This document shows, one piece after another, positions 55,535-63,446 of a stretch of 64,000 nucleotides of DNA. The stretch lies in NCBI GenBank assembly GCA_963765705.1, contig CAVXXJ010000001.1, positions 124,001 through 188,000 on the forward strand, written 5' to 3'. Position numbers and translations under genes: made by a program. How positions within the stretch are numbered: the stretch's first letter is position 1; each line of letters opens with the position of its first letter. The notes under the pieces were generated by a model. The model saw nothing but the letters and a program-made list of their open reading frames with translations, did not search any database and was not told where the DNA came from. Source of the DNA: Gaiellasilicea sp963765705. GTDB lineage: Bacteria > Actinomycetota > Thermoleophilia > Gaiellales > Gaiellaceae.

Positions 55535-56089
55535 GTGAAGCATCTGTTCGTGCGCGTGCTCATCGTCGCCGGCGCCGTCTGCGTCGGCCTGGCGGCCGCT
55601 GCGGGTCCCACCGCGGCAACCGCCTCGTCGACTCGCATGGCGCAAATCGAGGCGATCGACGAGCTCCGAATCGAGACCTGGCGCTGGCAGTCGCTGATGC
55701 GCAAGCGGCGCACTCCGACGCTCTTCAGCGAGCGGCGGACGAGCGACGCCGCCTATCTCCGCTGGCTCCGCAGCCTCTGGCAGCGCCGCGCCGCACGCGC
55801 GGAGCGCCAGGCCGCCCACCCGCCCCGCAAGTCGGCGTGGCTCTGCATCCACCGCTACGAGCGCGACCCGGCCCAGGGATGGCGCACGCGGACGGGCAAC
55901 GGCTACTACGGAGGCCTGCAGATGGACATCACCTTCCAGCGCACGTACGGCCCCGAACTGCTGCGCAGGAAGGGCACGGCGAACAGATGGACGCCGGTCG
56001 AGCAGATGTGGGTGGCGGAGCGGGCCTACCGCAGCGGCCGCGGCTTCTACCCCTGGCCGAACACCGCTCGCTACTGCGGCTTGATCTGA
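55535..56089 (+). CDS. Secreted transglycosylase-like protein (resuscitation-promoting-factor type)
   Basis: Exported protein of 184 residues starting at GTG 55535, preceded by AAGGAGG. A signal peptide (HLFVRVLIVAGAVCVGLAAA) leads to a helical linker and a C-terminal lysozyme-like domain: WLCIHRYERDP, GNGYYGGLQMDITFQ and WTPVEQMWVAERAYRSGRGF closely recall the Rpf/transglycosylase-like family, with the catalytic glutamate in the HRYERD segment. Likely acts on peptidoglycan. The 3' end overlaps the small convergent gene by 19 bases. Confidence 0.8.
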   Translation: MKHLFVRVLIVAGAVCVGLAAAAGPTAATASSTRMAQIEAIDELRIETWRWQSLMRKRRTPTLFSERRTSDAAYLRWLRSLWQRRAARAERQAAHPPRKSAWLCIHRYERDPAQGWRTRTGNGYYGGLQMDITFQRTYGPELLRRKGTANRWTPVEQMWVAERAYRSGRGFYPWPNTARYCGLI

Positions 56090-56223
56090 TCTTCGTCGCC
56101 GTCTTCGTCACCGGAACGGCCGGCTCGGCGCTCGCGCAGCCAGACGGCGACGAAGATCGCGGCGATGGTGACGACGAGCAGCACCTCGACGATCGCGCCG
56201 CCGACACCGCCGTGCGCGATCAG
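56071..56223 (-). CDS. Small single-pass membrane protein (50 residues), CTG start
   Basis: Short gene found by reading past the end of the membrane-protein gene. From CTG 56221-56223, overlapping the upstream TGA as CTGA, the frame encodes IAHGGVGGAIVEVLLVVTIA, continues with a hydrophobic helix and WLRERRAG, and ends in an acidic tail (GDEDGDEDQIKPQ) at TAG 56071-56073. Third positions are nearly all G or C and the single helix with positive-inside residues is protein-like. Function unknown; possibly a partner of the upstream polytopic protein. Confidence 0.6.
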   Translation of the reverse strand: MIAHGGVGGAIVEVLLVVTIAAIFVAVWLRERRAGRSGDEDGDEDQIKPQ

Positions 56224-57578
56224 TCCAGGGAGAGCAGCCACATGCCGGCCAGGGTGTAGACGACCATCAGCGCCAGCATGGCGTACTGCGACCGCAGCGC
56301 GTCGCGCTCGGAAACGACGCTGACCGCGCGATCATGGGCGACCGCCAGGCCTGCGACGTGGCCGGCGACGAGAATTCCGACCTGGATGTACCAGACGTTG
56401 TTCGGTGAGAAGAAGGTGATTCTCGGCGTGTAGTCCGCCGTGCCGAGCACGTCCCAGCCGTAGCCGAATGGATCGGACGCGAGCACCACCGCGTACTGAC
56501 CCTGGCCGAGGAAGTAGGTGAAGTAGTGCGCGACCGCGTAGACGAGTGCGACCGGCACGAGGCTGAGGATGAACTCTGGCGCGAGCGTCCGCCTCTCCGC
56601 GATCATTCGCCGGGCAATCCACATCGCTCCCAGGTAGGCCAGGGCCACGCCGACCACCCAGGCGAGTAGACCCGCGAGCGCGAGGCCGGTCGAGAGGAGC
56701 TCCGCTTTGCCGGGCGAGTCGATCAGGTACGGCCCCTCGACGTCCGCCCGCAGGTCCTGCCACACGGAAGAGCGGCTGAAGCCGTCGAAGCCCACCGACC
56801 CGAGCATCACGGCGACGAAGGCGAGCATGCCGGGGGTCGTGTCCGGGCCGGCGAGTCCCGAGAGAGGCGTGCGCACCACGAGCCGCCCGTTCCGCTCGCC
56901 GAACGGAGCAATCCGCGCGAGCAACCCGAAGTAGACGGTGAAGCCGTTCGCGTGGTCGTCCCAGGCCCTGCGGCCGTATGCAGCCATCCCGAACCACATC
57001 GCGTAGCTGTACAGCGCGATCGCGAGCGCGATCGCTCGCGGATTGGCCGGCTCCGCATACGCGAGCTCGAGCGCGGCGAAGCAGAAGAGAGCGAACGCCC
57101 CTGGCCAGACACCGAGTCGCGCCGGATAGCTGAGTGGCGGCGTCCACGTCTGCCCGAGCTTGCTCCACACCCACGCGACCGCGTCGGCGATCGCCAGCCA
57201 CGGATTGAGAACCCGCCAGACGTTACCGAGGAGAACCTGAAGCGGTACGAACCCGAGCCAGAAGACGATCAGCACGAAGACCGGAGCAAGGTTCTGCGAG
57301 GAGGACGGCTCGCCGAGGAGCGCTGCGAGGAAGACGAGCACGAGGAGGCCGGCGGAAATCGCGCCGGCGAGGACGCGCAGCGCCGACGATCGCAGCACCC
57401 GCTCGAGCAGAGGGGGCAGCGGGCGGCCTGCGGCGCGCGGCTCGAGCTGCGGCCGCTTCCAGAGCACGCCCAGCGCCAGGAACGAGAGGACGAGGACGAC
57501 GCCCCCGCCCCAGAGAAAGAGCCAGCCCGGAACCGGCAGGTCACGGACGCCGCCGAGGCCGTGCGCGAGCAGGTTCAG
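56220..57578 (-). CDS. Polytopic membrane protein, hypothetical, CTG start
   Basis: Membrane protein of 452 residues with about ten helices. Starting at GTG 57467 would cut off a clear first helix; the frame continues upstream (VPGWLFLWGGGVVLVLSFL) to a CTG at 57576-57578 that overlaps the stop of the cupredoxin-like gene as CTGA, and this is taken as the start. Conserved-looking segments are FWLGFVPLQVLLGNVWRVLN and AHYFTYFLGQGQYAVVLASD. I recall similar proteins near copper or electron-transfer genes, but no function is assigned. Downstream partner may be the 50-residue protein. Confidence 0.7.
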   Translation of the reverse strand: MNLLAHGLGGVRDLPVPGWLFLWGGGVVLVLSFLALGVLWKRPQLEPRAAGRPLPPLLERVLRSSALRVLAGAISAGLLVLVFLAALLGEPSSSQNLAPVFVLIVFWLGFVPLQVLLGNVWRVLNPWLAIADAVAWVWSKLGQTWTPPLSYPARLGVWPGAFALFCFAALELAYAEPANPRAIALAIALYSYAMWFGMAAYGRRAWDDHANGFTVYFGLLARIAPFGERNGRLVVRTPLSGLAGPDTTPGMLAFVAVMLGSVGFDGFSRSSVWQDLRADVEGPYLIDSPGKAELLSTGLALAGLLAWVVGVALAYLGAMWIARRMIAERRTLAPEFILSLVPVALVYAVAHYFTYFLGQGQYAVVLASDPFGYGWDVLGTADYTPRITFFSPNNVWYIQVGILVAGHVAGLAVAHDRAVSVVSERDALRSQYAMLALMVVYTLAGMWLLSLD

Positions 57579-58045
57579 GGGCGAACCTCGAGCTCGGCGA
57601 ACGCCAGACCGCGGTCCTCCAACTCGAGCTCGAACCGGCCCGATGCGGTCGCCGTGAGCCGGATCGTCGCCGGCTTCCCCGGGCCGACGTCGGCCATCAA
57701 GTCGTAGCCGTGGAGATGCACGTGATCGACGAGCTCGGTCCGGACCACGATCACGACCTTGCGGCCTTGCTTGACCGAGTACTTGCGGATCTTCGGAGCC
57801 GTGTCGCTCGGAATCGCGATTCGGATCGTGATCACATCCGGAGGCTTGGGCGCGGTCGTGGTCGCCGGCGGCTCGGTCGTCGTCGCCGGCGGCTCCGTCT
57901 CGGTCGTCGCGGACGCGGTGGTCGTGGGGGCCGTCGTCGTCGGCGCAGCGTCCTCGTCCCCATCGGGCCGGAGCACGAGGAAGAGGCTCAGCAGCAGCCC
58001 GAGCGAGGCGGCGATGAGCGCCACCTTGCGGAAGTCTCGGTTCAC
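57575..58045 (-). CDS. Cupredoxin-like membrane-anchored protein
   Basis: Protein of 156 residues with an N-terminal membrane helix (ALIAASLGLLLSLFLVL), a linker of repeated T, E and P residues (residues 34-66), and a C-terminal beta domain resembling a cupredoxin (DHVHLHGYDLMADVGPGKPA). The VHLHGYD segment could supply metal-ligand histidines, but the typical cysteine-histidine-methionine set is not complete. Start is GTG 58043-58045, directly after gatB. Confidence 0.65.
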   Translation of the reverse strand: MNRDFRKVALIAASLGLLLSLFLVLRPDGDEDAAPTTTAPTTTASATTETEPPATTTEPPATTTAPKPPDVITIRIAIPSDTAPKIRKYSVKQGRKVVIVVRTELVDHVHLHGYDLMADVGPGKPATIRLTATASGRFELELEDRGLAFAELEVRP

Positions 58046-58055
58046 GGCATCAAGG

Positions 58056-59456
58056 CTACTGGAGCTTCTCGCGTACGAGTTCGCTGACCGCGCGGGCGTT
58101 TGCCTTGCCGCCGGTCTCCTTCATCACCTGGCCGACGAAGAAGCCGAGGAGACCTTCCTTGCCGCCGCGGTAGGCGGCGACCTGGTCGGGGTTGGCGTCG
58201 AGGATCCGCGCGACGACCGGCTCGAGCTCGGCGGTATCCGAGACTGCCTCCTGCGCGAGATACGGCGCGGCCGCGAAGCCGGGCTCCGCGACCTTGCCGA
58301 GCGCCTCGTCGAGCGCGCTGCGCGGGATCCGGTCGCGCGCCTCGACGAGCTTCGCCAGCTCGGCGGGATCGACGGTCGCACCGTCGACGCCGGCGAGGCG
58401 GTTGGCGATCACGTTTGCGGAAGCGACCGGCTCGGCCCCCGCCGCGACCGTCGCCTGCCACAGCGCGTCGAGCCCGCCGGTGACGAGGACGACGGCGCGA
58501 TCGAGGTCGAGCTCGGCCTCGATCCGGCGGATCCGTGCCGCCGGGCTCTCCGGCAGCTCGCCCCGCAACCGCTCGATGAGCTCGGCCGACGGCTCGACCG
58601 GCACGAGATCGGGCTCCGGGAAGTAGCGGTAGTCGTCCGCCTCCTCCTTCGAGCGCCTCGGCGTCAGCGTGCCGCTGGCGGCGTCGAAGTCGTACGTCTC
58701 CTGTACCACCTCCGCTCCCGACTCGTAGAGCTCGATCTGCCGGGCGACCTCGGCGTCGATCCCCTGGGCGACGAAGCGGAACGAGTTCATGTTCTTCAGC
58801 TCGCAGCGCGTGCGCAGCTCGGACGAGCCGGCCGGGCGGACGGAGACGTTCGCGTCCACGCGCAGCTGGCCCTTTTCCATCTCCGCGTCCGAGATCCCGA
58901 GCTCGACGACCGTCTGCCGCAGCAGCTGCAGGAAGCGCCGCGCATCCTCGGATGAGTGGATGTCCGGTCCGGTGACGATCTCGACGAGCGGCGTGCCGCC
59001 GCGGTTGAAGTCCACGAGCGTCGTGGAGGCGCCGCCGATCCGGCCCGTCCCGCCACCGACGTGCGTGTTCTTGGCCGCGTCTTCCTCGAGGTGCGCACGG
59101 ACGATCTCGACCTCGTGGTCGCCGTCGGCCGTCGGTACTAGCACCTTGCCGTTTATGCAAGAAGGTAGATCGTATTGGGAGATCTGATAACCCTTCGGCA
59201 GGTCGGGATACGGATAGTGCTTCCGCGCGAACACGGCCCGCCCAGGGATCTCGCAGCCGAGCGCGAGCCCGAGCTTGACCGTCCACTCGAGCGCGGTCTT
59301 GTTCGCCACCGGCAGTGCCCCGGGAAAGCCGAGGCAGACCGGGCAGGTCTGCGTGTTCTCGCCGCCGCCGAAGCCGTTGGGGCAACGGCAGAACATCTTC
59401 GTCCGCGTCTTCAGCTGGACGTGGACCTCGAGCCCGACGACCGGTTCCCAGCTCAT
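58056..59456 (-). CDS. gatB: Asp-tRNA(Asn)/Glu-tRNA(Gln) amidotransferase subunit B
   Basis: tRNA-binding and kinase subunit of the GatCAB amidotransferase, about 466 residues. It begins SWEPVVGLEVHVQLKT, contains the zinc cysteine pairs (MFCRCPN and TQTCPVC), the HYPYPDLPKGYQISQYD motif and the C-terminal YqeY-like tail domain. The ATG at 59454-59456 fits the family start; a GTG at 59463-59465 would add three residues. An unrelated small gene separates it from gatA. Confidence 0.94.
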   Translation of the reverse strand: MSWEPVVGLEVHVQLKTRTKMFCRCPNGFGGGENTQTCPVCLGFPGALPVANKTALEWTVKLGLALGCEIPGRAVFARKHYPYPDLPKGYQISQYDLPSCINGKVLVPTADGDHEVEIVRAHLEEDAAKNTHVGGGTGRIGGASTTLVDFNRGGTPLVEIVTGPDIHSSEDARRFLQLLRQTVVELGISDAEMEKGQLRVDANVSVRPAGSSELRTRCELKNMNSFRFVAQGIDAEVARQIELYESGAEVVQETYDFDAASGTLTPRRSKEEADDYRYFPEPDLVPVEPSAELIERLRGELPESPAARIRRIEAELDLDRAVVLVTGGLDALWQATVAAGAEPVASANVIANRLAGVDGATVDPAELAKLVEARDRIPRSALDEALGKVAEPGFAAAPYLAQEAVSDTAELEPVVARILDANPDQVAAYRGGKEGLLGFFVGQVMKETGGKANARAVSELVREKLQ

Positions 59457-59472
59457 CGACTCCACAGGACCC

Positions 59473-59802
59473 TCACGGCTGCGAGCCGCCCAGGACGCCG
59501 TCCAGAAAGTCCCTTAGCTCCAGGAACCACCACTCGAGCACCCGGTCGGACTGATCCAGCTCACTGTCGGCTGTCCGCTCGAAGATCCACGTTGCCGTGT
59601 CGTCCCCGCCCTCTAGCGCCGCGCCGAGCACGTGCCCGCCAATCGAGCACTCCACAGTGAGCCTTTCGCCGTCTCTTGCGTACTCCGCCGTGAACGCGTC
59701 CTCGCTCCTGGAGATCCGGGGGCCCTGGAACCCGTGCTTGACGACGAAGCCGACATCCCGGCCGAGTAGGTACCCAAACGATGAGTCTGTGAGCGTCGTC
59801 AC
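59473..59802 (-). CDS. Hypothetical protein between gatA and gatB
   Basis: Unrecognised 109-residue acidic protein, starting at GTG 59800-59802 in a GTGA overlap with gatA. It has a YLLGRDVGFVVKHGFQGPRI segment and ends with a helix LEWWFLELRDFLDGVLGG. Third-position GC is lower than in the gat genes, with codons such as TCA, TTT and CTA. The insertion of an extra gene into gatCAB suggests recent arrival or a local regulator. Confidence 0.6.
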   Translation of the reverse strand: MTTLTDSSFGYLLGRDVGFVVKHGFQGPRISRSEDAFTAEYARDGERLTVECSIGGHVLGAALEGGDDTATWIFERTADSELDQSDRVLEWWFLELRDFLDGVLGGSQP

Positions 59803-61211
59803 CGCAGCCGCTCCGGAACGGGATCGAAGCCGAGCGCCGTCTCGAGCGCGTGGCCGGTGCGGAAGAGCGTGTTCTCGGAGAGCTGCGGCCCGATCAGCTG
59901 CAGGCCGACCGGCAGGCCGTCGGAGAGCCCGCAAGGGATGTTCAGGCCCGGCAGGCCGGCCATGCAGGACGGGATCGTGAGCAGGTCGGAGAGGTACATC
60001 GCGAGCGGGTCGGCTGTCTTCGCGCCCAGCTCGAACGCCACCGTCGGCGAGGTCGGCGAGACGAGCACGTCGAAGCGCTCGAACGCGGCGGCGTGCTCCC
60101 GGACGATCACGGTCCGCACCTTCTGCGCCTGGCCGTAATACGCCTCGTAGTAGCCGGCGGAGAGGGCGTAGGCGCCGAGCATGATCCGGCGCTTCGGCTC
60201 GTCGCCGAAGCCTGCGTCGCGCGTGCGCTCGACCATCGCGTCGTAACTGTCGGCCTCGACGCGGAGCGCGTAGCGGACGCCGTCATACCGGGCGAGGTTC
60301 GACGACGCCTCGGCGGGCGCGATCAGGTAGTAGCAGGCGAGCCCGTACTCGACCGAGCGCGGCAGCTCGCACTCCCCCACCTCCGCGCCGAGCTCCCGCG
60401 CCAGCTCGATCGCCTTCTGCACGGCAGCGGTGACGCCGGGCTCGATCCCCTCCGCGTCGTTCATCTCCGTGGGGACGCCGATTCGCAGCCCCTTCAGGCT
60501 CTCACCCTCGGGGAGCTCGACCTCCGGCACGTCGACGGTCGTCGAGTCGGCTGGATCGCGGCCGGAGATGATCGAGTAGAGGCGCGCGCAGTCACGGACG
60601 TTCTTCGCGACCGGGCCGACCTGGTCGAGGCTCGACGCGAAGGCGACGACGCCGAAGCGGCTGACCGTCCCGTAGGTCGGTCGCAGGCCGACGTTGCCGC
60701 AGAGCGCCGAAGGCTGCTTGATCGAGCCGCCCGTGTCGGAGCCGAGCCCCCAGGGCGCGAGGCCCGCCGAGACCGCTGCGGCCGTGCCGCCGCCGGAGCC
60801 TCCGGGAACACGCGTGGGATCCCAGGGGTTGTGCGAGGGGCCGAAGGCCGAGTTCTCGGTCGACGAGCCCATCGCGAACTCGTCGGTGTTCGTCTTCCCG
60901 AGCAGCGGTAGCCCCGCGGCCTTGCAGCGCGCCGCCACGGTCGCGTCGAAGACCGGCACGTAGCCCTCGAGGATCTTCGACCCCGCCGTCGTCTCGACGC
61001 CTTCCGTGGAGATCACGTCCTTGAGCGCGATCGGGACGCCGTCGCCGGCGGGCTCGTCCAGGGTCCTGAGATAGCAGTGCAGCTCCGGGTCGCGCTCGGC
61101 GACGGCGTCGAGGTAAGCGCGGTGCAGCTCGGCGGCGGAGAACTCCTTCCGCTCGAGCATTCCGAGCGCCTCCTCGGCGGTCAGGCGCAGCGTGTCGATG
61201 CCCGTGCTCAT
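59799..61211 (-). CDS. gatA: Asp-tRNA(Asn)/Glu-tRNA(Gln) amidotransferase subunit A
   Basis: Amidase subunit, 470 residues, which releases ammonia from glutamine for tRNA-linked amidation. The Ser-cisSer-Lys triad is visible: the lysine in PIALKDVIS and the serines in GGSGGGTAAAVSAGL and GSDTGGSIKQPSA. The ATG at 61209-61211 overlaps the gatC stop. Together with tRNA-Asn, the complex implies indirect synthesis of Asn-tRNA and/or Gln-tRNA. Confidence 0.95.
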   Translation of the reverse strand: MSTGIDTLRLTAEEALGMLERKEFSAAELHRAYLDAVAERDPELHCYLRTLDEPAGDGVPIALKDVISTEGVETTAGSKILEGYVPVFDATVAARCKAAGLPLLGKTNTDEFAMGSSTENSAFGPSHNPWDPTRVPGGSGGGTAAAVSAGLAPWGLGSDTGGSIKQPSALCGNVGLRPTYGTVSRFGVVAFASSLDQVGPVAKNVRDCARLYSIISGRDPADSTTVDVPEVELPEGESLKGLRIGVPTEMNDAEGIEPGVTAAVQKAIELARELGAEVGECELPRSVEYGLACYYLIAPAEASSNLARYDGVRYALRVEADSYDAMVERTRDAGFGDEPKRRIMLGAYALSAGYYEAYYGQAQKVRTVIVREHAAAFERFDVLVSPTSPTVAFELGAKTADPLAMYLSDLLTIPSCMAGLPGLNIPCGLSDGLPVGLQLIGPQLSENTLFRTGHALETALGFDPVPERLR

Positions 61212-61492
61212 ACCGTCGGCGGCACCTTGAAGAGGTCGCCCTCGCGGGCCGGCGCGTTCGCGAAGACCTGGTCGAGCGGCAGTGACTCATGCGGCAAGTC
61301 CTCGCCCCAGCCGTTGACGAGCTCGAGCGGGTGCGAGGTCGGGGGCACGTCGGCAAGGTCGAGCTCGCTGACCTTCGAGACGGCCTCGAGGATCGCGCTC
61401 AGCTGGCCGGTGAGGCGCTCGACCTCGTCGTCGGTCAGCTCGAGCCGCGCGAGCTTCGCGACGTGCAGCACCTCTTCGCGTGTGATTGCCAT
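61208..61492 (-). CDS. gatC: Asp-tRNA(Asn)/Glu-tRNA(Gln) amidotransferase subunit C
   Basis: Small stabilising subunit of GatCAB, 94 residues, with the family beginning ITREEVLHVAKLARLELTDD and C-terminal DLFKVPPTV. ATG at 61490-61492. It begins just 22 bases after the stem of the cold-shock gene terminator, so it must have a promoter overlapping that region or depend on readthrough. Confidence 0.94.
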   Translation of the reverse strand: MAITREEVLHVAKLARLELTDDEVERLTGQLSAILEAVSKVSELDLADVPPTSHPLELVNGWGEDLPHESLPLDQVFANAPAREGDLFKVPPTV

Positions 61493-61513
61493 CGATCCAT
61501 CCTTCCAAATAAG

Positions 61514-61537
61514 AAGGGCCCCCTTTCGGGAGCCCTT
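61514..61537 (-). terminator. Intrinsic terminator after the cold-shock gene
   Basis: Stem of ten pairs (61514-61523 with 61528-61537, one G-U pair) closed by a GAAA tetraloop and followed by CTTATTT on the minus strand. It lies between the cold-shock gene and gatC. Confidence 0.85.
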
Positions 61538-61561
61538 CGCAAGCTCGATTCCGAAAGAGTG

Positions 61562-61762
61562 TTAGCCGGCCGTGACGTTCGCGGCCTGGGCGCCCTTGGG
61601 GCCCTGCACGACCTCGAACTCGACCTTCTGACCTTCGGTCAGAGACTTGTACCCGTCCATCGTGATCGCGGAGAAGTGCACGAAGACGTCCTCGCCACCC
61701 TCACGCTCGATGAACCCGTAACCCTTTTCGTTCGAGAACCACTTAACGGTGCCCTGAGCCAA
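61562..61762 (-). CDS. csp: Cold-shock domain protein
   Basis: OB-fold nucleic-acid chaperone of 66 residues. RNP1 is GYGFIER and RNP2 is VFVHFSAI; it begins AQGTVKWFSNEKG. The start is TTG 61760-61762 with a GGAGG site eight bases ahead. It is a single-gene unit with its own promoter and terminator. Confidence 0.95.
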   Translation of the reverse strand: MAQGTVKWFSNEKGYGFIEREGGEDVFVHFSAITMDGYKSLTEGQKVEFEVVQGPKGAQAANVTAG

Positions 61763-61830
61763 CTGTGTTTCCTCCTTGCGGTGAAGCGACGGCCCAGGCA
61801 CCGAGCCGCCGACCTTGATAAAGCGCGCGA

Positions 61831-61859
61831 ACCATAGCCTTACATCGCCGGATGTGCAA
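61831..61859 (-). promoter_or_regulatory. Promoter of the cold-shock gene
   Basis: Minus strand TTGCAC (61854-61859), 17-base spacer, TATGGT (61831-61836). The predicted transcript would have a leader of about 60 bases, usual for cold-shock genes. The promoter overlaps the end of folD. Confidence 0.65.
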
Positions 61860-62697
61860 GCTCCTTTGTGCGGTATCGCGCAGCCCGAACGGTACTCCGC
61901 AGCAGCATGGCGATCGTCATCGGCCCGACGCCTCCGGGGACGGGCGTCAGCAGCCCGGCACGCTCGGCTGCGGCGGGGTCGACGTCGCCGACGAGCCCGT
62001 CCTCGGTGCGGTTGATTCCGACGTCGATCACGGCTGCGCCCTCCTTCACCATGCCGGGCTGGACGATCCCCGGCACGCCGACGGCGGCAACGAGAACGTC
62101 GGCTCGCGAGACCTCGGCGGCGAGGTCGCGCGTGCGGGAATGGCAGACCGTGACCGTGGCGTGGCGGTGGAGCAGGAGCAGGGCGGCGGGCTTGCCGACG
62201 ATGTCGCTGCGCCCGATCACGACCGCGTTCGCGCCCCGCAGCTCGACTTCGTACTCGTCCAGCAGCGCCAGCACGCCGAGCGGCGTGCCCGGCACATGCG
62301 CGGGGGTGCCTGCGAGTAGAAGGCCCGCGTTGATGGGGTGGAAGCCGTCGACGTCCTTGACCGGGTCGACGGCGCGGATCACACGGCCCTCGTCGATCCC
62401 GCCGGGCAGCGGCAGCTGCACGAGGATCCCGTCGATCGCGTCGTCGGCGTTCAGCTCGGCGACGAGCTCGAGCAACTCCTGCTCGCTCGTCGTCGCCGGC
62501 AGCCGCAGGTCGCGCGCCTGGATGCCGACCTCGATCGTCGCCTTGTGCTTCATCCGGATGTAGACGTCCGAGGCGGGATCGTCCCCGACGAGCACCGTGG
62601 CGAGCCCGATCGGCCGCCCGAACGCCTCGACCTCGGCCGCGACTTCGGCGCGGATGCGCGCGGCAAGGGCCTTCCCGTCCATGAGGGTCGCTGCCAT
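61840..62697 (-). CDS. folD: Bifunctional methylenetetrahydrofolate dehydrogenase/cyclohydrolase
   Basis: Folate one-carbon enzyme of 285 residues. The catalytic lysine is in YIRMKHKATIEVGI, followed by LVQLPLPGGID, the cofactor-binding GRSDIVGKPAALLLL and the C-terminal PGGVGPMTIAMLL. The ATG at 62695-62697 gives the expected N-terminus (AATLMDGKALAARI). Confidence 0.95.
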   Translation of the reverse strand: MAATLMDGKALAARIRAEVAAEVEAFGRPIGLATVLVGDDPASDVYIRMKHKATIEVGIQARDLRLPATTSEQELLELVAELNADDAIDGILVQLPLPGGIDEGRVIRAVDPVKDVDGFHPINAGLLLAGTPAHVPGTPLGVLALLDEYEVELRGANAVVIGRSDIVGKPAALLLLHRHATVTVCHSRTRDLAAEVSRADVLVAAVGVPGIVQPGMVKEGAAVIDVGINRTEDGLVGDVDPAAAERAGLLTPVPGGVGPMTIAMLLRSTVRAARYRTKELAHPAM

Positions 62698-62741
62698 CTC
62701 GGGTCCGAGGATAACGGCGACCGCGGTGGTAGCTTCTCGCA

Positions 62742-63436
62742 ATCGAGCGCACCGGCCCACTGCTCCAGCGCATCGCGATCCGCGGGCTGCGCTCGTTCGG
62801 GATCGGGGTCTGGCGCCTGGGCGAACGCCTCGGCACCAACGTCATCGGCGCAACCGAAGTCCCGCGCGCCCCGCGCGACGAGACGCGGATCGCGACGTTC
62901 GAGCAACTGATCGCAACGGCGCGCGCCGGGGACGGAATCGTCGATACGGCGGCGTGCCCCTACCCGGTGCACGAGCTCCTGACCCATCTCGTCGACCAGC
63001 ACGGGTTAGTCCTGCACGGCTCGAATCACACGACGCTGGAGGTGCTCGAGCCACAGCCGGCAAGGGACCTGGACACCACGCTGCACGCCGTCGTCGCCTG
63101 CGACGACGGCATCTGGCCGATGTTCTACGCCGTCGTCGCCCGGGATCGCGTCGCAGGCGTCATTACGGCCTGCACGCACATCGGGCGAGGACCACGACGG
63201 CGCCGCTTCTACCTCTTCGCAGTCGTCGACGCTCCCGCGAAGGGGCGAGTCGGGAAGTCGGCGGAACGGACCTGGCGGCGAAAGCCGGACACGTGGAAGC
63301 GCGTGAGGTGTCCACCCCCTTCGTTGTCCCCCGACTTCGTCTCGACACCGTCGTCCGGCTCGCCTCGCCGCTGGGCTTTCGCAAGGTGATTCGCCAGCTG
63401 CGCGCCGCCAAGCGCCGGCCCGCCGCGACCCCGTAG
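62742..63436 (+). pseudogene. Hypothetical protein, apparently frameshifted, start unclear
   Basis: Unrecognised. One frame is open from 62733 and has protein-like codon use, with segments such as GLRSFGIGVWRLGERLGTNV (about 20 residues) and HAVVACDDGIWPMFYAVVAR. It has no ATG, GTG or TTG start before 62967. Near 63295-63310 good codon use moves to another frame, which encodes VVRLASPLGFRKVIRQL and ends in TAG at 63434-63436. A one-base loss near 63300 would explain this. Start and end are therefore uncertain. Confidence 0.45.
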
Positions 63437-63446
63437 GCTTGCCGCC

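Noticed and set aside
56091..56165. 17-bp perfect inverted repeat (GATCTTCGTCGCCGTCT and its complement)
   Set aside because: Both arms are inside the coding sequence of the small membrane protein and follow from its IFVAV and DEDGDED codons, so a structural role is not needed.
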